Source: Eunapius fragilis
Lineage: Eukaryota > Porifera > Demospongiae > Spongillida > Spongillidae
DNA length: 64,000 bases
Reading direction: 5' to 3'
NCBI GenBank assembly: GCA_963681505.1
Contig: OY811985.1
Location: 3,895,271-3,959,270, forward strand
Part shown: positions 22,805 to 36,300 of the stretch, one piece after another
Position numbering within the stretch: position 1 is the first letter of the stretch
Layout: each line of letters starts with the position of its first letter
Program-made: the position numbers and the translations under genes
The notes under the pieces: generated by a model
The model's database searches: none
Seen by the model: only the letters and a program-made list of their open reading frames with translations
What the model was told of the DNA's origin: nothing

Positions 22805-24078
22805 GCAGACTGTTTTGTGTACGATTGCACGGAATAAATAGAGAAGGATGCTTATACTAGATGGCCTATAAGGCTAGTGTTACATTGATCAAGTATGTGC
22901 TATTGGCTGCATGCATGTTGTATATATATATAGTGGCAGGTTCAAGCAAACTAGGACAATGGCACAAAAAAAACCTCCAATGATGAAGGTACTGGTTAAA
23001 CAAAGGTGGAGCTGTCCTTTTATTATGGTATGATATCTTGGGAGGGGAACAATATGTTAGAAACGTCAAGAGTTCATACTGACTCATACCAACACCAGGT
23101 TTGCGCCATTTTACAACTGCCCATGGCATACAAAACTGTTGTAAGAGGATCTCTTTTAACAAGTCATCAAACAAGCAGCAGTTGTATAGAGCTTTGAATT
23201 CCTTTTTTTAAAAACCCCACATATGATTCCATAGCCTCTGAATTATGTGCATGGAGCAAATTATTCATGATTTAGGTAGTATTTTATTTTGATTTATACC
23301 AGTGGACAGGAGACGCGGCACCACAGGATAAAGATATGTACTTATGAGCATAGGATGATACTACTTGATTCTTTTGTTTTGAAGGGGACTTATAAGGGCG
23401 GAAAAAGAGTTTCAAAGCCCTGACTGAAAGGATTATTTCACGCCAATTTGGAACCTTCGTATGTGCGTAAGAAAAACAGCCCAGTAGCAGATGCAGCAGC
23501 ATGTGTAGAGCTAAAGTTAATTAGAAGGATAGTTGTAGCAATATTTAGTCCCTTTTTCAAATGCACATGTCATACGATGGCTGTAGAAATGTTATCGTCA
23601 AAATTTTAATGAGTTTTCCAAGGGTAGCCATGTTGGATGAACCGTAAATATCATAGTGTGTTCTAATTATATACTTAATGCCCATGTGAAACAGCTGTGG
23701 CATGGGACTGGGCTGATCTATTAGATCTGGGGTCATCAATACCAATTTAATTTACTGTTATTAATATTTACAATGTGACCCAAATATCTATTTATAAATG
23801 CTGTCTGTCCTGTGTTTTTTTTTTGAGCGTTTGGCTGGGGCGTAAGTGGGCTCTTTCGAACTCCTTTCTACGATGCGCAGACAGTGACGGGCTTACTTTT
23901 TTTTTCTATTCCTGCTGTTGATATTGTTTAATTGCATGCATTTTCATCTACCAGTATTATGCATGTAATATTTAATTGCCGGTTGCTATGTGTATGTTTG
24001 GGTGTAATCTGAACACATGCCACCAAAATGAAAGTCAACATTAGGTCCGAGTTCTAACGCTAAATGAACTGCCTTAGC
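22805..24078. other. no gene recognised
   Basis: Short open frames only, with no exon-like or repeat structure I can support. Confidence 0.4.
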
Positions 24079-24340
24079 CAGTGGCGGTGTGGCCGGGGAG
24101 GGGGGGGGGGGGGGGCCTAAAAACAGAGACGGCAAAATGCAGTGAGGGCGCCAAAATACCAACCAAAGTTAGCAAATACAACTATTTACCTCAAAAAACG
24201 AGGTATTTGTTATTGATTTATGAAAAAAGGGATTTTTAAATTATAACAAAGAGATATTTAAGCGTGGGGGTGCTTTTTATACTTCTGCCCCCCCCCCCCC
24301 CCCCCCCCCCCCCTGCGGCGGATGCACCTCAACGCCACTG
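24079..24340. mobile_element. MITE with CAGTGGCG/CGCCACTG ends and poly(G)/poly(C) arms
   Basis: The element begins CAGTGGCGGTGTGGCC and ends GATGCACCTCAACGCCACTG. A poly(G) run lies near the left end and a poly(C) run near the right end, so it can fold back. The flanks GCCTTAGC and GCTTTTGC agree at 6 of 8 positions, as a decayed hAT-type target duplication would. Confidence 0.65.
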
Positions 24341-24658
24341 GCTTTTGCACTAGCTATGACCACCCCTGATGACCAAACAGATGTGCGGCTAGCCTCTGAT
24401 CGAATACGAAGAAAAGCCTCACGAAAAGCTGCAAAATGAACTAACGCACTCTCTGTGGACCAGGAAAAAGGGTCTAAGAAGTTCAAGATATATACAGAGC
24501 AGAAAAAACTGCATGGGGAATCGTACAAGTGACTATGCAAAGATGTCCATGCACATTCCAACAATGCAGAAGCAGATCAGTTTATTCTGGACAACAGGTG
24601 ATACTTCCTGCATCATTCATCGGCAGCCCTCGATTCTACCATGCACATTTCCAAGATG

Positions 24659-24739
<81 letters not shown>

Positions 24740-26285
24740 GGAATGACAGGCATAAACAGACCCTAGCCCTACCTTGGCAGTGCAACTAACATGAATACTT
24801 CAACTTTGTGTGTAGTGTTTTTTAAAACATATGTATAATTATTGTCCTTCCTAGTCGTGACCCTAAGCTGCAATACTTTAACCTTACAGCTGTTTACTGA
24901 TCTTGTTGTTCAGCAATACTACCACCACAAGGTGCTGTCCAAAAAGGAAGGCTTTGAAAGGAAGTGATGACAGATAAAGGATGCTGTAATGTTATCTGGC
25001 TTCTACAAAGCAAGCTAGCAAGTAACTGCACACAGACTTCTCGGTGCCGAGAAAGATGCACAACACTCTTCATGCTCCAGGAAAATGCATTTGGGTGGGC
25101 CATGGGTGAACAACGTGCTGAATCCAAAGTGGACAATGAAGCCAGAACAATGATATGGATTGAGACATACTATATTATCTTAACTTATACTTATGGTGAT
25201 AGCCTTGGATGGATGTGGTGAGTTATCAAATGATTATTGCTTGGTGAATAAGGCATTACCTGTGTTCCTGCAGCTAACCATCCTAAGATGGTTATGGACA
25301 AATTTTCTATATTATATCATTAGTGTGCTACGAAATACATACATCATCAGTAACGGAGTACCCTTGTCCAAGAACAGTGAAGCTCAGTGAAGCTGATGTG
25401 GTACAAAGGTCCCATCTTTGAATGAGGTATGTATCAGTGCACAAAAAGAATGAGGTTCAAACCCCTACCTTTAGTCTTCTACTTCTTCAGACCTCCTGTT
25501 CCAATGAAGCCAACCGGTTTTAATTTGGCAGTTTACCTTAGGAGGGGGCAGTCAGGCCCCTCCCCCCCCAGTTACCTTAGGGGGGGGTGGCCTGACTGCC
25601 CCATTGGGGGACCTGCTCCAACCCTCTCACCTCTCATACTAACACCAAACCTTCCTCCAAGCACACACACACATGTATAACATTTTGTACACGTATGAAG
25701 GATGGAGCCTCTATGTAGGATGGAGCATCTGGAGAATGACCACTTCTATTATTGTGAGAATGAACACAAAGTCTACATCCAATAACACTGCCCAATAACA
25801 TGTACTGGATACCATAGAAACAACCAATTACCATAGAGCTATTACCACAAAATCACGATACCCCCTTCTATTAGTACCACAGGATATTAACACAAATGTA
25901 TATACCGGTACATGTACAGGTGTATACATTTATACTTGTACAGGTGTATGTATGTACATGTACACGTACTTTAGTTGTGAATGTGTACTTGACTAAATGT
26001 ATCATGAACACTGGGGAGGGAGGGGGGGAGGAAGTGTGAGGTGTACTGAAATATTAACCCTGCTAAATGTGATGGTGTGATCTGTGAATGCAGCATCAAA
26101 CATCAAAATGTACTGTGATATCTCCATATGTTGTACTTGTATTGAGGTGTTCATACAATTGAGGTCCCTGCATGTATTCCCTCTCAGGTGTCGACCACTA
26201 CCACAAGGATATCTCAAACAACTATGTAAGAAGTTTTTTTCTGTGGCATCAACTCTTCTGGTGTCCCTCGTCTCTTTGCCTGTGT
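24341..26285. other. no gene recognised; one (CA)n microsatellite
   Basis: A (CA)n tract lies at 24661-24737. The rest has short frames only. Missing 5' exons of the protease downstream might lie here, but I found no convincing prodomain or catalytic-Asp exon. Confidence 0.4.
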
Positions 26286-26414
26286 AGATACATGTAAAAT
26301 GCTCCCCCCTCCCTCCCCCCTCTCTCCCCCTCCCTCCCCCCTCTCTCCCCCCTCCCTCCCTCCTCCCTCCCCCCTCCCTCCCCCTCCCTCCCCCCTCCCT
26401 CCCCCCTCTCTCTC
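26286..26414 (+). repeat. CT-rich simple repeat
   Basis: CTCCCTCCCCCCTCTCTC-type low-complexity sequence directly before the acceptor of the first protease exon. It also acts as that intron's pyrimidine tract. Confidence 0.85.
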
Positions 26415-26861
26415 CCCACCTCTAGGTAGCAAGCCTGAGCTGGGACTATGTGGACAACAATAATGACCCATACCCTGGTGTGGTGTATGGACTGGTAGAG
26501 AGCCATGGTACCAGCTGCTCAGGAGCTGTTGCCATGGTAAAAAGCAATGACGTGTGTGGTGTAGGAGTGGCCTACAATGCTGCCATAGCAGGTAATGTTA
26601 GGGAAGGATTGTGTAACTCCGTTCATCCACTACTGGCTTGATTGGACTACATCAGCGATCAGAGTGTTGGGGAATTCGGCCTCCACAGACACACAGGAGG
26701 CATCTTCTCTCTCCCACTCGTATGGCAGCATACAGGTGTACACAGCAGTAGTTGCCACTAGTTGGGGTCCTGATGATGATGGGTCCACTGTGATGGGGCC
26801 TGGGGTCATTACTAGCATGGTCCTCAAGCAAGGAGTGAGGAAGGTGGGAGATTTGCACATG

Positions 26862-27147
26862 TGTACATGTTGTGTGTGTATGCCACTGTATGGTGTGTAT
26901 GTGTGTGTATGTGTGCATGTGTATGTGTGCATGTGTGTGTATGTGTGCATGGTGTATGTGTGCATGTGTGTGTATGTGTGCATGTGTGTATATGTGTGCA
27001 TGTGTGCATGTATATGTGTGCATGTGTGTGTGTGCATGTGTGTGCATGTGTATGTGCATTTGTGTGCATGTGTGTATGCATGTGTGTGCATGTGCATGTG
27101 TGCATGTGTGTACATGTGCATGTGTGCATGTGTGTGTGCATGTATAA
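26862..27147 (+). repeat. TG/TGCATG-rich microsatellite in a protease intron
   Basis: TGTGTGCATGTGTGTATG-type sequence follows the second protease exon. Open frames on both strands here are repeat artefacts. Confidence 0.95.
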
Positions 27148-28793
27148 TTGATTGGTCTACAGAAATGCTATTAGTGTAGCACCATTGTGGAAGGAATTAT
27201 TTTGTTAATTAACCAGATAACTGAATCAAATCAGTATTTTACTGAAGATTTTTGCCTGGTCATCATGAAAGGCTTGAACCCGAGCAGGCAGACAAGCAGA
27301 CAAATTATCATCTTGATAAACTAGAATAGATTTTACGTTTTAATTGTGTGTTCTCAAATAAATTGGTAGTTGTAATCCACTAGCAATTAAAGTAACAACA
27401 TTTTACAACATTTTCATTCTGCAATGCCCTGGGCACTAGTAACTAATATACTGGCAACTAGGATAAGATCATTATCAAAATGCTGTGTGGTTAATTAACT
27501 GAGCACTGACAGAACAACTGCAAGAGTTCATTCATCACTCCTCCTTACATCACAACATTGCATTACGAACATAATTTCAGTGGTGAACAGCTCAGTGAAT
27601 ACCCTTCATTCCTCATAGGGTCGAGGGGGAAAGGGTTCCATCTTCGTGTGGGCATCAGGCAACGGGGGCCTGTATTCAGACTGCTGTGCAGCTGATGGCT
27701 ATGTCACCAACGTAAATACCATTCCCATTGGGTCAGCCTCCACAGATGAGACTGCTGTGTATTATGACGAGAAGTGCTCTGCAAAGATGGCCGTGGTCTT
27801 CATGTACAGCAGCACAGGTTCTGTACAAGTAGTGGTAGGTGCTACTGGGGAGGAAGAGGGGGGGGAGGAGGAGGGGATGAAGGGGCTGTATGTTAGGCTG
27901 GGATGTAGCTATACCTTTTGTGCAAGGGATGAGGGAAGAGATGAGAATGTCAACATGTTGGCTCTTACCAATTAGATTACTGTGAGGTCGGGTATAAATT
28001 TGGTGATATCACAATCATGACATTGTTGCGGTGCTACTTGCCAGTGTAATGTAAAGCCTCTAAAGAATGTACTCGTATGCAATGGCACAGTGTATGATAA
28101 TGTACTATGTACATGATATCAGGGTGGTAAGGATAATATTTTTAGTGTCAGATTACATGTAGTAACATAATTATTTGTATTTACCTCAAATAGAGCACAG
28201 CATCGACCAATGACAAATGCACGTAGTCATTCTCAGGGACTAGTGCTGCCTGTCCATTGGCTGCTGGGGTCGTCGCTCTGGCACTGGAGGCTAAGTAAGT
28301 CTCTACTCAAATACAAACCTTTGCTGTAGCCTTCAGGACTCTCCCCTACACTATGTGCAGTAACAACCTGACTTGGAGAGATGTGAAGTACCTTCTGGTG
28401 TACACCTCAAACACCACACGCTTGTCCCAGAGTTCAGGGGAGTGGTTCCTTAATGGTGGAGGCCTCTACTTCAGCCACCAGTTTGGGTTTGGTGCTATTG
28501 ATCAGAGGCTCTGGTCAACAGAGCACGGTACTGGGTCAGTGTACCGGAGCAGGTGCAGGACACCATTGTCCCCACCGGGAGCAGTGTGTAAGTTGCGTGT
28601 GCTGAGGCTACAAATGAACTGTGCAAGAGTGCATGTGTATCCTTACAAATATTGATGTATGCTGGGAATTTACCTTGGTCAAGATATTGTCATACATGGC
28701 TTGGAGTAATTACTTCTGTCTAGTCTTGGTTTACACACACTGAATGCTTTTGAGTAGCTATTAGTTATTACAGTAGGTGAAGGGTAAAAAGAT

Positions 28794-28975
28794 GTGCAAG
28801 TGTGCATGTGTGCATGTGTGTATGTGTGCATGTGTATGCATGTGTGCATGTGTGTATGTATGCATGTGTACATTTGTGCATGTGTGTTTGTGCATGTGTG
28901 CATGTGTGTATGTGCATGTGTATGCATGTGTGCATGTGTGTGTGCATTTGTGCATGTGTGCATGTGTGCATGTGG
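28794..28975 (+). repeat. TG/TGCATG-rich microsatellite in a protease intron
   Basis: Same motif family as 26862-27147, in the intron before the P-domain exon. Confidence 0.95.
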
Positions 28976-29564
28976 ACTTATGCAATCATGTTTACAGTTG
29001 ACCTTCATAGAGTGCCATCACAACCTCTGCAGGAGCTTCTCAGCCCATCTCCTTCACGTACCAAGGACCAGGTGTGGGGTACGTGGAACAGGTGTCGGCC
29101 AGAATGACCTTGAAGCCCCAGGGACTTTCCCTTGGATCTGGAAGGGGGGACATCCTCATCACCCTCCAGTCCCCATCACTGACCACCTCCACCCTCCTCT
29201 TCAAGCGTCCGTACGACAATGACAGGACTGTCGGGTACTCCAATTGGCCCCTTTGTGAATGTCCACTTCTGGGGGGAGGATTCCAGAGGGGGCTGGACCC
29301 TTACCGTACGCTACGATGGGACCAGTGGTCAGACTGTCCTCACAGGTCTGAGCGTAACCATATATGGTACTGCATCAACACCTGTGGCAGTGAGCCATAC
29401 CACGCCTGTTTCCTGTGCGAGTGGCTACTACCACAATGCCAGCACCCTGGAGTGCACGAGTTCCTGTGGCTATGCCATGAGGGATGGGTACTGCTATGAT
29501 ACAATGCAGGCGGAGGAGAGCTGTGTTCATGTGATGCTGCCCAGCGGGGGTGCAATGCAGCGAG

Positions 29565-30369
29565 GTGGGGGACACTGCTGTGGCCATCCTCATGGTGTTG
29601 ACCTTGTTTTTATCTTCATGTGTGTGATCCGGCTGTGCTTATGTGTTACAAAGTTTGTTTATCTATTTCAACCACAGTATGTTGGTACATTCACAATAGC
29701 TGTTAGTTTAGTAAGTGTGCTGTTTTGATTTCCACTTTCCTCATCTTCTCCCAACTGGCTCTCTCTGTCCCTCTTCCCCTTTAGAGCTACTGGACAAATG
29801 TGAATTTATCGACCTTATGTGAGCATATAAATTCATATCTGTCCAGTAGCTCTAAAGGGAAGGAGGGAGGGAGGAAGGGTGGGAGAGTGGGGGAGGAGAG
29901 ATGGAGGACAGGTGGGAGAGTGAGAGGGGGAGCGGAGGAAAGGGAAAACAAAACAGCTTGCTGTGTTAAATTAACATTCTTTGTGAATGAATGTACCTAC
30001 TTGATATAACTATGATGTGAGTGAATGTCCCTATCAATACATACTTATTCCTCTCTTTCTCACCCCGCCTAGCTCACTGTTTTTCTCCATCTCTATTGCT
30101 TCCCTCCATTTCGTCTTCCTACATCCCTCTGAACTGTACTGAACGATTCACTAGCGGTAATGACCTATGAAAAGTGATAATCGTAATACAGGGCTAATCT
30201 GGAAAAGGGTTGACACATTGGACGAGGCGGAGCGTACAAATTAATAAATGCATGTGGGCCGCGCCGATTCGTCCGACTTAGCGTAGGCGTAACGAAAGAA
30301 TAACAATGTATAATGGTTTAATGTAATGAATCGTTTTAGTGACGACAAAGCCACACCTTTTCTATAACA
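29565..30369. other. intergenic; hairpin and presumed NLR promoter
   Basis: An inverted repeat (TTTAGAGCTACTGGACA ... TGTCCAGTAGCTCTAAA) lies at about 29774-29862, followed by purine-rich sequence. The last 200 bp precede the NLR start codon. No core promoter element can be assigned with confidence. Confidence 0.5.
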
Positions 30370-33300
30370 ATGTCGTGTGAACTACAAGCATTTGACACTC
30401 TGTACAGTCTCCTGGAGGATTGCCTTACACCCGCTGATATAGCTGGTAAATGCTTCGCTAAAGGAACGATATCAATAAATGATCTTGAAGATATACGGGC
30501 AGCTAGTCCAGAGTATAAGCAGAGAGATGCCATTTTGCGTGCGGTTAGGAAGTCGGTAGCGGCTAATGTTGACCATTTCTACATATTTCTTGACCTACTA
30601 AATATGGAACCAAAATACAGCAACGTAGTGAATCAGTTAAGTAAGCATTTTGGTGTACGCACTTCTCAGTAGTCAGTGTCGTTACCACAACAGGGAAAAG
30701 TGTCCAGGAGCTGAAATCTTGTGCTGGAGGAATACCACAGAACAGCATTAATGGACAAGCTAAAGGTGTGTGGTTGGGGAAAGCTAGGGTAGTCTGTTAC
30801 TTTCAAGCATTTTTAGTGTTACGATACCAGTGCATTGCAGCAGATAGCTGATAGTACCATTTTTTGACCTGTAAAGCTTTGCCAGAGGTCAGCACATATG
30901 CTGAAAATGTGAAGGCCATATACAAGAGGACAAATGTGATAGGAGACCAATGGCTACATGTACCTGTGCAGTTCCACCACTATATCAACCTGCGTACAGT
31001 TGAGAAGATGGAAGACATTCCTCAGGAGGAGGAAGAGATGTACATCAGGGAGGCCGTGAACTTTAATATTAAACAATATGCAAAGAAGAATAAAAGGATC
31101 ATAGCAGAGATTACCTCTAGGAACACAAGGGGAAAAGGGTTAATAAAGATGGAGCAGGTGGGTATGTGCATGTTTGCGTGATGTGTGACTTGGTGTCTGA
31201 TTATACAGCACATCCCTCTACCTAGATTGGTTTTCTAGCAAATGGCGAAAAGGCCAGCTGCATCATAGTGGAAGGCACGCCTGGTATAGGGAAGTCAACA
31301 TTCTGCTGGCACCTTGGAGTCCGCTGGGCGCGAAACGAGATTCTTCTTGACTACCATCTGGTTTTCCTCCTACGCTTGAGGGATAAGAGGGTTCAGGAAG
31401 CCGAGTGTTTGTCTGACCTCTTCTACAACAAGGAACAAGAACCACATGAGCACGAGACTGTTGTTAGATGGATGAAGAAATGTGGAGGGCATGGTGTGAT
31501 GTTGGTCCTTGATGGTTTTGATGAGCTGCCCTCACACCTACAGACATCATCTATCTTTGCTGACATCATCAAAGGAGAGGTGCTTCCTAAGATGACAGTT
31601 CTGATATCAAGCCGGCCTTCAGCTAATAAAAACCTCTATCAGTTATGCCAATATCAATCACTTAAATGTCAGTACATTGAGGTGATTGGCTTTGGTAAGG
31701 AAGACATTCAGAAATATGTTGATAGTGCCCTTGAACAGCCTGAGAATAAGAAGCTAAAGGATGAGCTGAAATCCTATCTTGAAAATCATCCTCACATTCA
31801 TGGCATAATGTATGTTCCAATGAACTGTGCCATTGTTGTACAAGTCTTCAGAGATGAGATGAAGAGAAAACGTAAACCTCCTGAAACTCTGACACAAGTA
31901 TACCAATTGCTGATTGAGATTTTACTTCAGCGTCATGAGATGAAGTTAGTCAAATCTCCATCTGCACGGGGACACAATGATATTTGTACCAGTAAGTGTG
32001 AGAAAGGCACACACACACACACACAACATCCTTCCGGCTATTATGAAAAGATATATAAATTGCATCATTTGATACATTGGTACTAAGTGTTGCTGCTTAA
32101 TCTTCTAGACAATCCGCCAGTGTTCTCATGGCTTCCTGATGTCTCAGAACAAAGAATTTCACAACTCATGATAGTGGCCAAGCTAGCATACGATGGAACT
32201 AAAGAAGACCAACTGATATTTTATGAACAAAACGGAATATTAGAGACTTTAGGTAAGTGATTGTGTGTTTGTGCATGGTATGCCGCCATCCCATAGGGTA
32301 GTGTTGGGCTGCGTGAGTACTGTGACCTCACACTACAATTTATGTGTACTTTCCAGCATGGGAAGGAAAGATGAAGCAGAGGATATTTAGGGAGGCTAGA
32401 GGAGATATGCATGGAGGATAGAAGTAGTGGGTTGATATTTGGAGAAGGGAGGACATTGAAGATAGGAGGAACAGATTGTAAGAAAGAGTATTATGTATTC
32501 TTTGAGATCACATACAATGTCATTCATCCATTTTTGGTATGTATTAAGTGAAGCACATATTTAGTACGTGTACCACAGGATATGGCATGCATTATGCACT
32601 AATATGGTGTACATGCATGTGCTATTTCTTAATTTGCTGTATGCAGGACTGCTCCAAGAGGTCCCACAACTATACTTGAAGAACTCCAGATCATCAATAT
32701 CCTCGTATCACTTCCTCCATAAAACTGTACAGGAGTTCATGGCAGCTTTATATGTGTCGTCACTACCCCCTGAGAAGAGAACTGAGTTTGTTAGAATATG
32801 CTTTGGTAACAGCAACTTGAGAATGGTTATGAGGTTCGTAGCTGGTCTATGCAAGTTCCCGTCCCAAGATGACAAAGATAGTATCATAGCATTGCAGACA
32901 AGAGGCAAAGATGAATTACTTGAAAGCCTCCATTGGCTGTTTGAAGCGCATGATCCTGATCTTGTACAGAGGTGTATGCAGGGCAACAGAGAGTGGAAGC
33001 TAGCATTGTATAATCGAATATTGAGTTCATTTGACTGTTATGTTCTTGGTTACTGTATTGCAAAAAGCAGACAGCCTTGGGACATTAAACTACATTATTG
33101 CTACATCAGTGGAGAGTGTATAAAGATGCTAATGATGGTGGATCAGGGAATTGACTCTGGCTACATCAAGTCTATGGCCTTAGTGGACAATCGCCAGCTG
33201 ATTGATCAAGGAGCTATAGTGTTAGGTAAGCAGTAGAGTACATGAGCCTGGGCCATGGCCCATGGAAATTTCCTTCAAACAGTGACATAAATACCTATTG

Positions 33301-36300
33301 CACATTGCAGTTGATAAGAATGAGAAGTAGGAAATTCATTAAAACTAGTTATGCCTCACCTTCAAACCATGCTATTATAATAGTTATGATCATTCACAAC
33401 TGTATGATAGCTTAAAGAATTCACACAAAAAATTCTGCCTTCTTATCATTATAGTAATCACTAGCAATAAATATATTCTACACCTGAAATTGTTTAATTT
33501 ATATTAAGAATTGGGAGCAATTTATACTAATCTCTATTCCAAACTGGACAAAAGAATCAATTTAAAATAGCATGTTTTTGGAACATGGGTACAAATATTA
33601 CAATGGCAGATGTTCAAATCTTTTCTCCATAAGGGAACAACATTTCAATGCCATTGTACAAAGTTAAGTAAACCTTATGGAAAGTAAGCAAGCAGTACAA
33701 AATGCACACACCAGAGTGAAGAAGTAGTTGGATAAAACTCTCCTAGCTCGTACTTGAAATGGACAATAGTATAAAAGTGAGGGTAAGGATTTTTGAAGAG
33801 TGGTATGCAGGGGCGGATCCAGAAATTCCGGAAGGGGGGGGTCTAAGATGAAATTCATGAAGGGGGAGGATACGGGAGGGGGCGCGCCCCCTCCCGTAGC
33901 GGGGTCTGGGGCGGAGTTCCAGCCGCTTTTTTAGTTTTCCATTTATTTAGCATGAAAATTAAAGCACTTTTCATTATGATACGGTTCCAAAACAACTAAA
34001 TTTGATAGCATCAAGTGCAACCTAATTTAAGCACACAATACGCTATTCTGAAAAAGGATTAATTAATAAAAGCCTGCGTGGATGACGACGAGAAAACTCT
34101 TCAACCACCGCATCTGGATTCAGCTCTATATCTCTATGAATAAGCATCAATGCCAAACCGATTAATCTTTCATTACCCATCGTGCTTCTAAGTGATGTCT
34201 TCAGAAGTTTTAGCATGCTGATTGACCTCTCACACTCACAACTAGTTACTGGCAGAGTAGCCGATATGACAAAGAGTACGTAAATGTATAATCCTTGTCA
34301 ACAAGAATAAGAGTCTTTGTAGGCGTATCTAGCTCTTTTGCTTTGATCGATTCACTTTTCCATTTCATTCGCCATAAATCCAGCTCAGTATGTAATGCCT
34401 TAGCTGATGGAAGGTCATCTTTATATAGCTGTAAAACATCTTTGAAATGACTTGGCTTAAGCTGAATGGAGGAGCTGACCAATTCAGAAGGCAGAATTTG
34501 TACTAATTCTCCAATATTGCCTGCTGTTCCTTCTTCAAAACGATTGTCCAGTTCAGTAATTAAATGGTCCATGCAGCATTGGAATAGTTGATGTTCGTTG
34601 GTAATACTGGCTAGCATTAGCCGCAGGTGTATTTGATTGATGGAGTTGGTAGCTTGCAATTCGAGGATAAGACTCTTCGATTCCAACACTGTGAGCCAGT
34701 GCAGCTGCATCTGAATTTCGTGAAACTTTTCACTACCACATCGAGCTTCCTTAACCGATTAAGGCCTAAATATGGTTTGTTATGTAGAGGTTATTTGATC
34801 TTAAATGTGGTCACTAAAAATGTTTTGTGGCAGGAAAGGGTAATCCAACGATACACGCTGAAGCCGTGTTCATGAAGGATTTCAAATTGGTATAATCTTC
34901 CCGTGGTTTGTGGTCATGTCCCCCAAAATACCTTGGTAGCTGTAAACAACTATTTGACGCGAATTTGCGGCTACAGGACTTAATCGGTTAAGTGCAGCCT
35001 TAACCATTGATATATCGCGGTAGACATGAACAACATCAATAGATCTTCCTTGCAGCTTCACACTTAGCCCTTAACTAAGGCAACAACAAAGGAAAACTGT
35101 GACAAAGCTAGAGGGTACAATGTATGAGTTGGCATCAGAACGTGTTTCTCTATTCCAATCAGATTGTGCACTGTTCATTATTTCTTCTAAACAACTGACT
35201 ATTGGAAGGAACAAATCTGAAAATACCTCAAATGCTTCATGCCGCTCCACCCAACGTGTTCTGCACATTTCCTTAAGACATTTCCTTTTAGCACAGCTCG
35301 CATGCACCTTTCGATCGCTTCATTTCGCGGTAAGACTCAATTAACCATGCACGCGTGCGTCACAATCTAATTAATTATTCATTACTTGGAGCCAAGGAGG
35401 GGTCTTTAGACCTCAAAGACCCCCCCTGAATCCGCCCCTGGGTCACTATGTGGTAGTGTTTTTTTCGAAAAAATATCAGTGTAAAGTGACTCGTTTTACT
35501 ATTCACTGTACACCAGTTGTAACGTAGCCATCCACGTGAGACTGTGACATTTTTTTTTCAACACAGGGACAATGTTGACAGACAACAAGGTCTTCACATC
35601 GCTTACACTTGAGTTCTGTAAACTATTTCCAGAGCAGCTATGCGAATTGTGTAAAACTGTTGGAGAAAATACAGTACTGACATCACTTGATCTATCAGGG
35701 AACTCATTTGATGACCAAAGTGTAGCCAGCCTTGGTAAATAATTATTCAGTTGTAGTACATACATCATATAACTACTTGAATAGTAGTCCATTCATGTGT
35801 ATCTCTATATGAAATTAACCAATGTAGCATTACATATTACTTGCTGTGTAATAAGAATTACAGTTAGTGTGTCAGTATAACTAACGAGTGGTGAAGCATT
35901 TGTTCTCCCTTTCACATAAATATTTGGCATGTAGCTGTGTTTGCTTCACTCAGTACTCCATTTCGAAGTTTGCTGTCTTGTACTGAGCTATTTTTAAATT
36001 GTGATCATCACACATGCAGGGGCAATGTTGAGAAAGAACACAGTTCTCACGTCACTTGAACTTGGATTCTGTGAACTTGGTCCAGAGGGCCTTTGTGAAG
36101 TGTGCGAAGCTGTCGGAGTGAACACTACACTGATTTCACTTGACCTAACAGAGAACATGTTTGATGACCAGAGTGTAGAAAGTCTTGGTAAATAACTAAC
36201 TGTAAAAATACACGCTTGTAAATGCACGAATTTTAAAAATTTTCACAAAAGAGTACAGTCAAGTGTGTGGTAGTGTTTAACTGAACTACACAGATGAAAT

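Larger units (their letters stand above)
26426..29564 (+). pseudogene. proprotein convertase (furin/kexin family, subtilisin S8), 5'-incomplete and damaged
   Basis: Exons: 26426-26591 (VESHGTSCSGAVAMV, catalytic His; DVCGVGVAYNAAIAG), 26656-26843 (TSWGPDDDGSTVMGPG), 27619-27834 (GSIFVWASGNGG, oxyanion Asn), 28194-28294 (SFSGTSAACPLAAGVVALAL, catalytic Ser), 28337-28587 (NNLTWRDVKYLLVYTS), 29033 to about 29564 (P domain, WTLTVRYDGTSGQTVLTGLS, then CASGYYHNASTLEC). Order and motifs match convertases. Damage: an in-frame TAG at 28224-28226 six codons before the catalytic Ser; a missing base near 28502 (after GAIDQ the other frame continues LVNRARYWVSVPEQVQDTIV); an extra base near 29250 within the P domain. 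No prodomain or catalytic-Asp exon was found. A cryptic acceptor ACGTAG at 28221-28226 would avoid the stop but drop KCT. Most likely a recent pseudogene. Confidence 0.75.

Noticed and set aside
25193-25250. VIALDGCGELSNDYCLVN as the missing catalytic-Asp exon of the convertase
   Set aside because: Only faint similarity to an Asp-site segment; the DDG motif is absent and splice sites do not fit the next exon.
26630-27179. Cys/Val- and His/Thr-rich frames on both strands
   Set aside because: Produced by TG/CA microsatellites; the same applies near 28.8, 55.6, 59.1 and 59.7 kb.
24661-29000. CRISPR-like spaced repeats
   Set aside because: The spacing comes from degenerate TG/CA microsatellites; there are no conserved repeats with unique spacers, and this is animal DNA.
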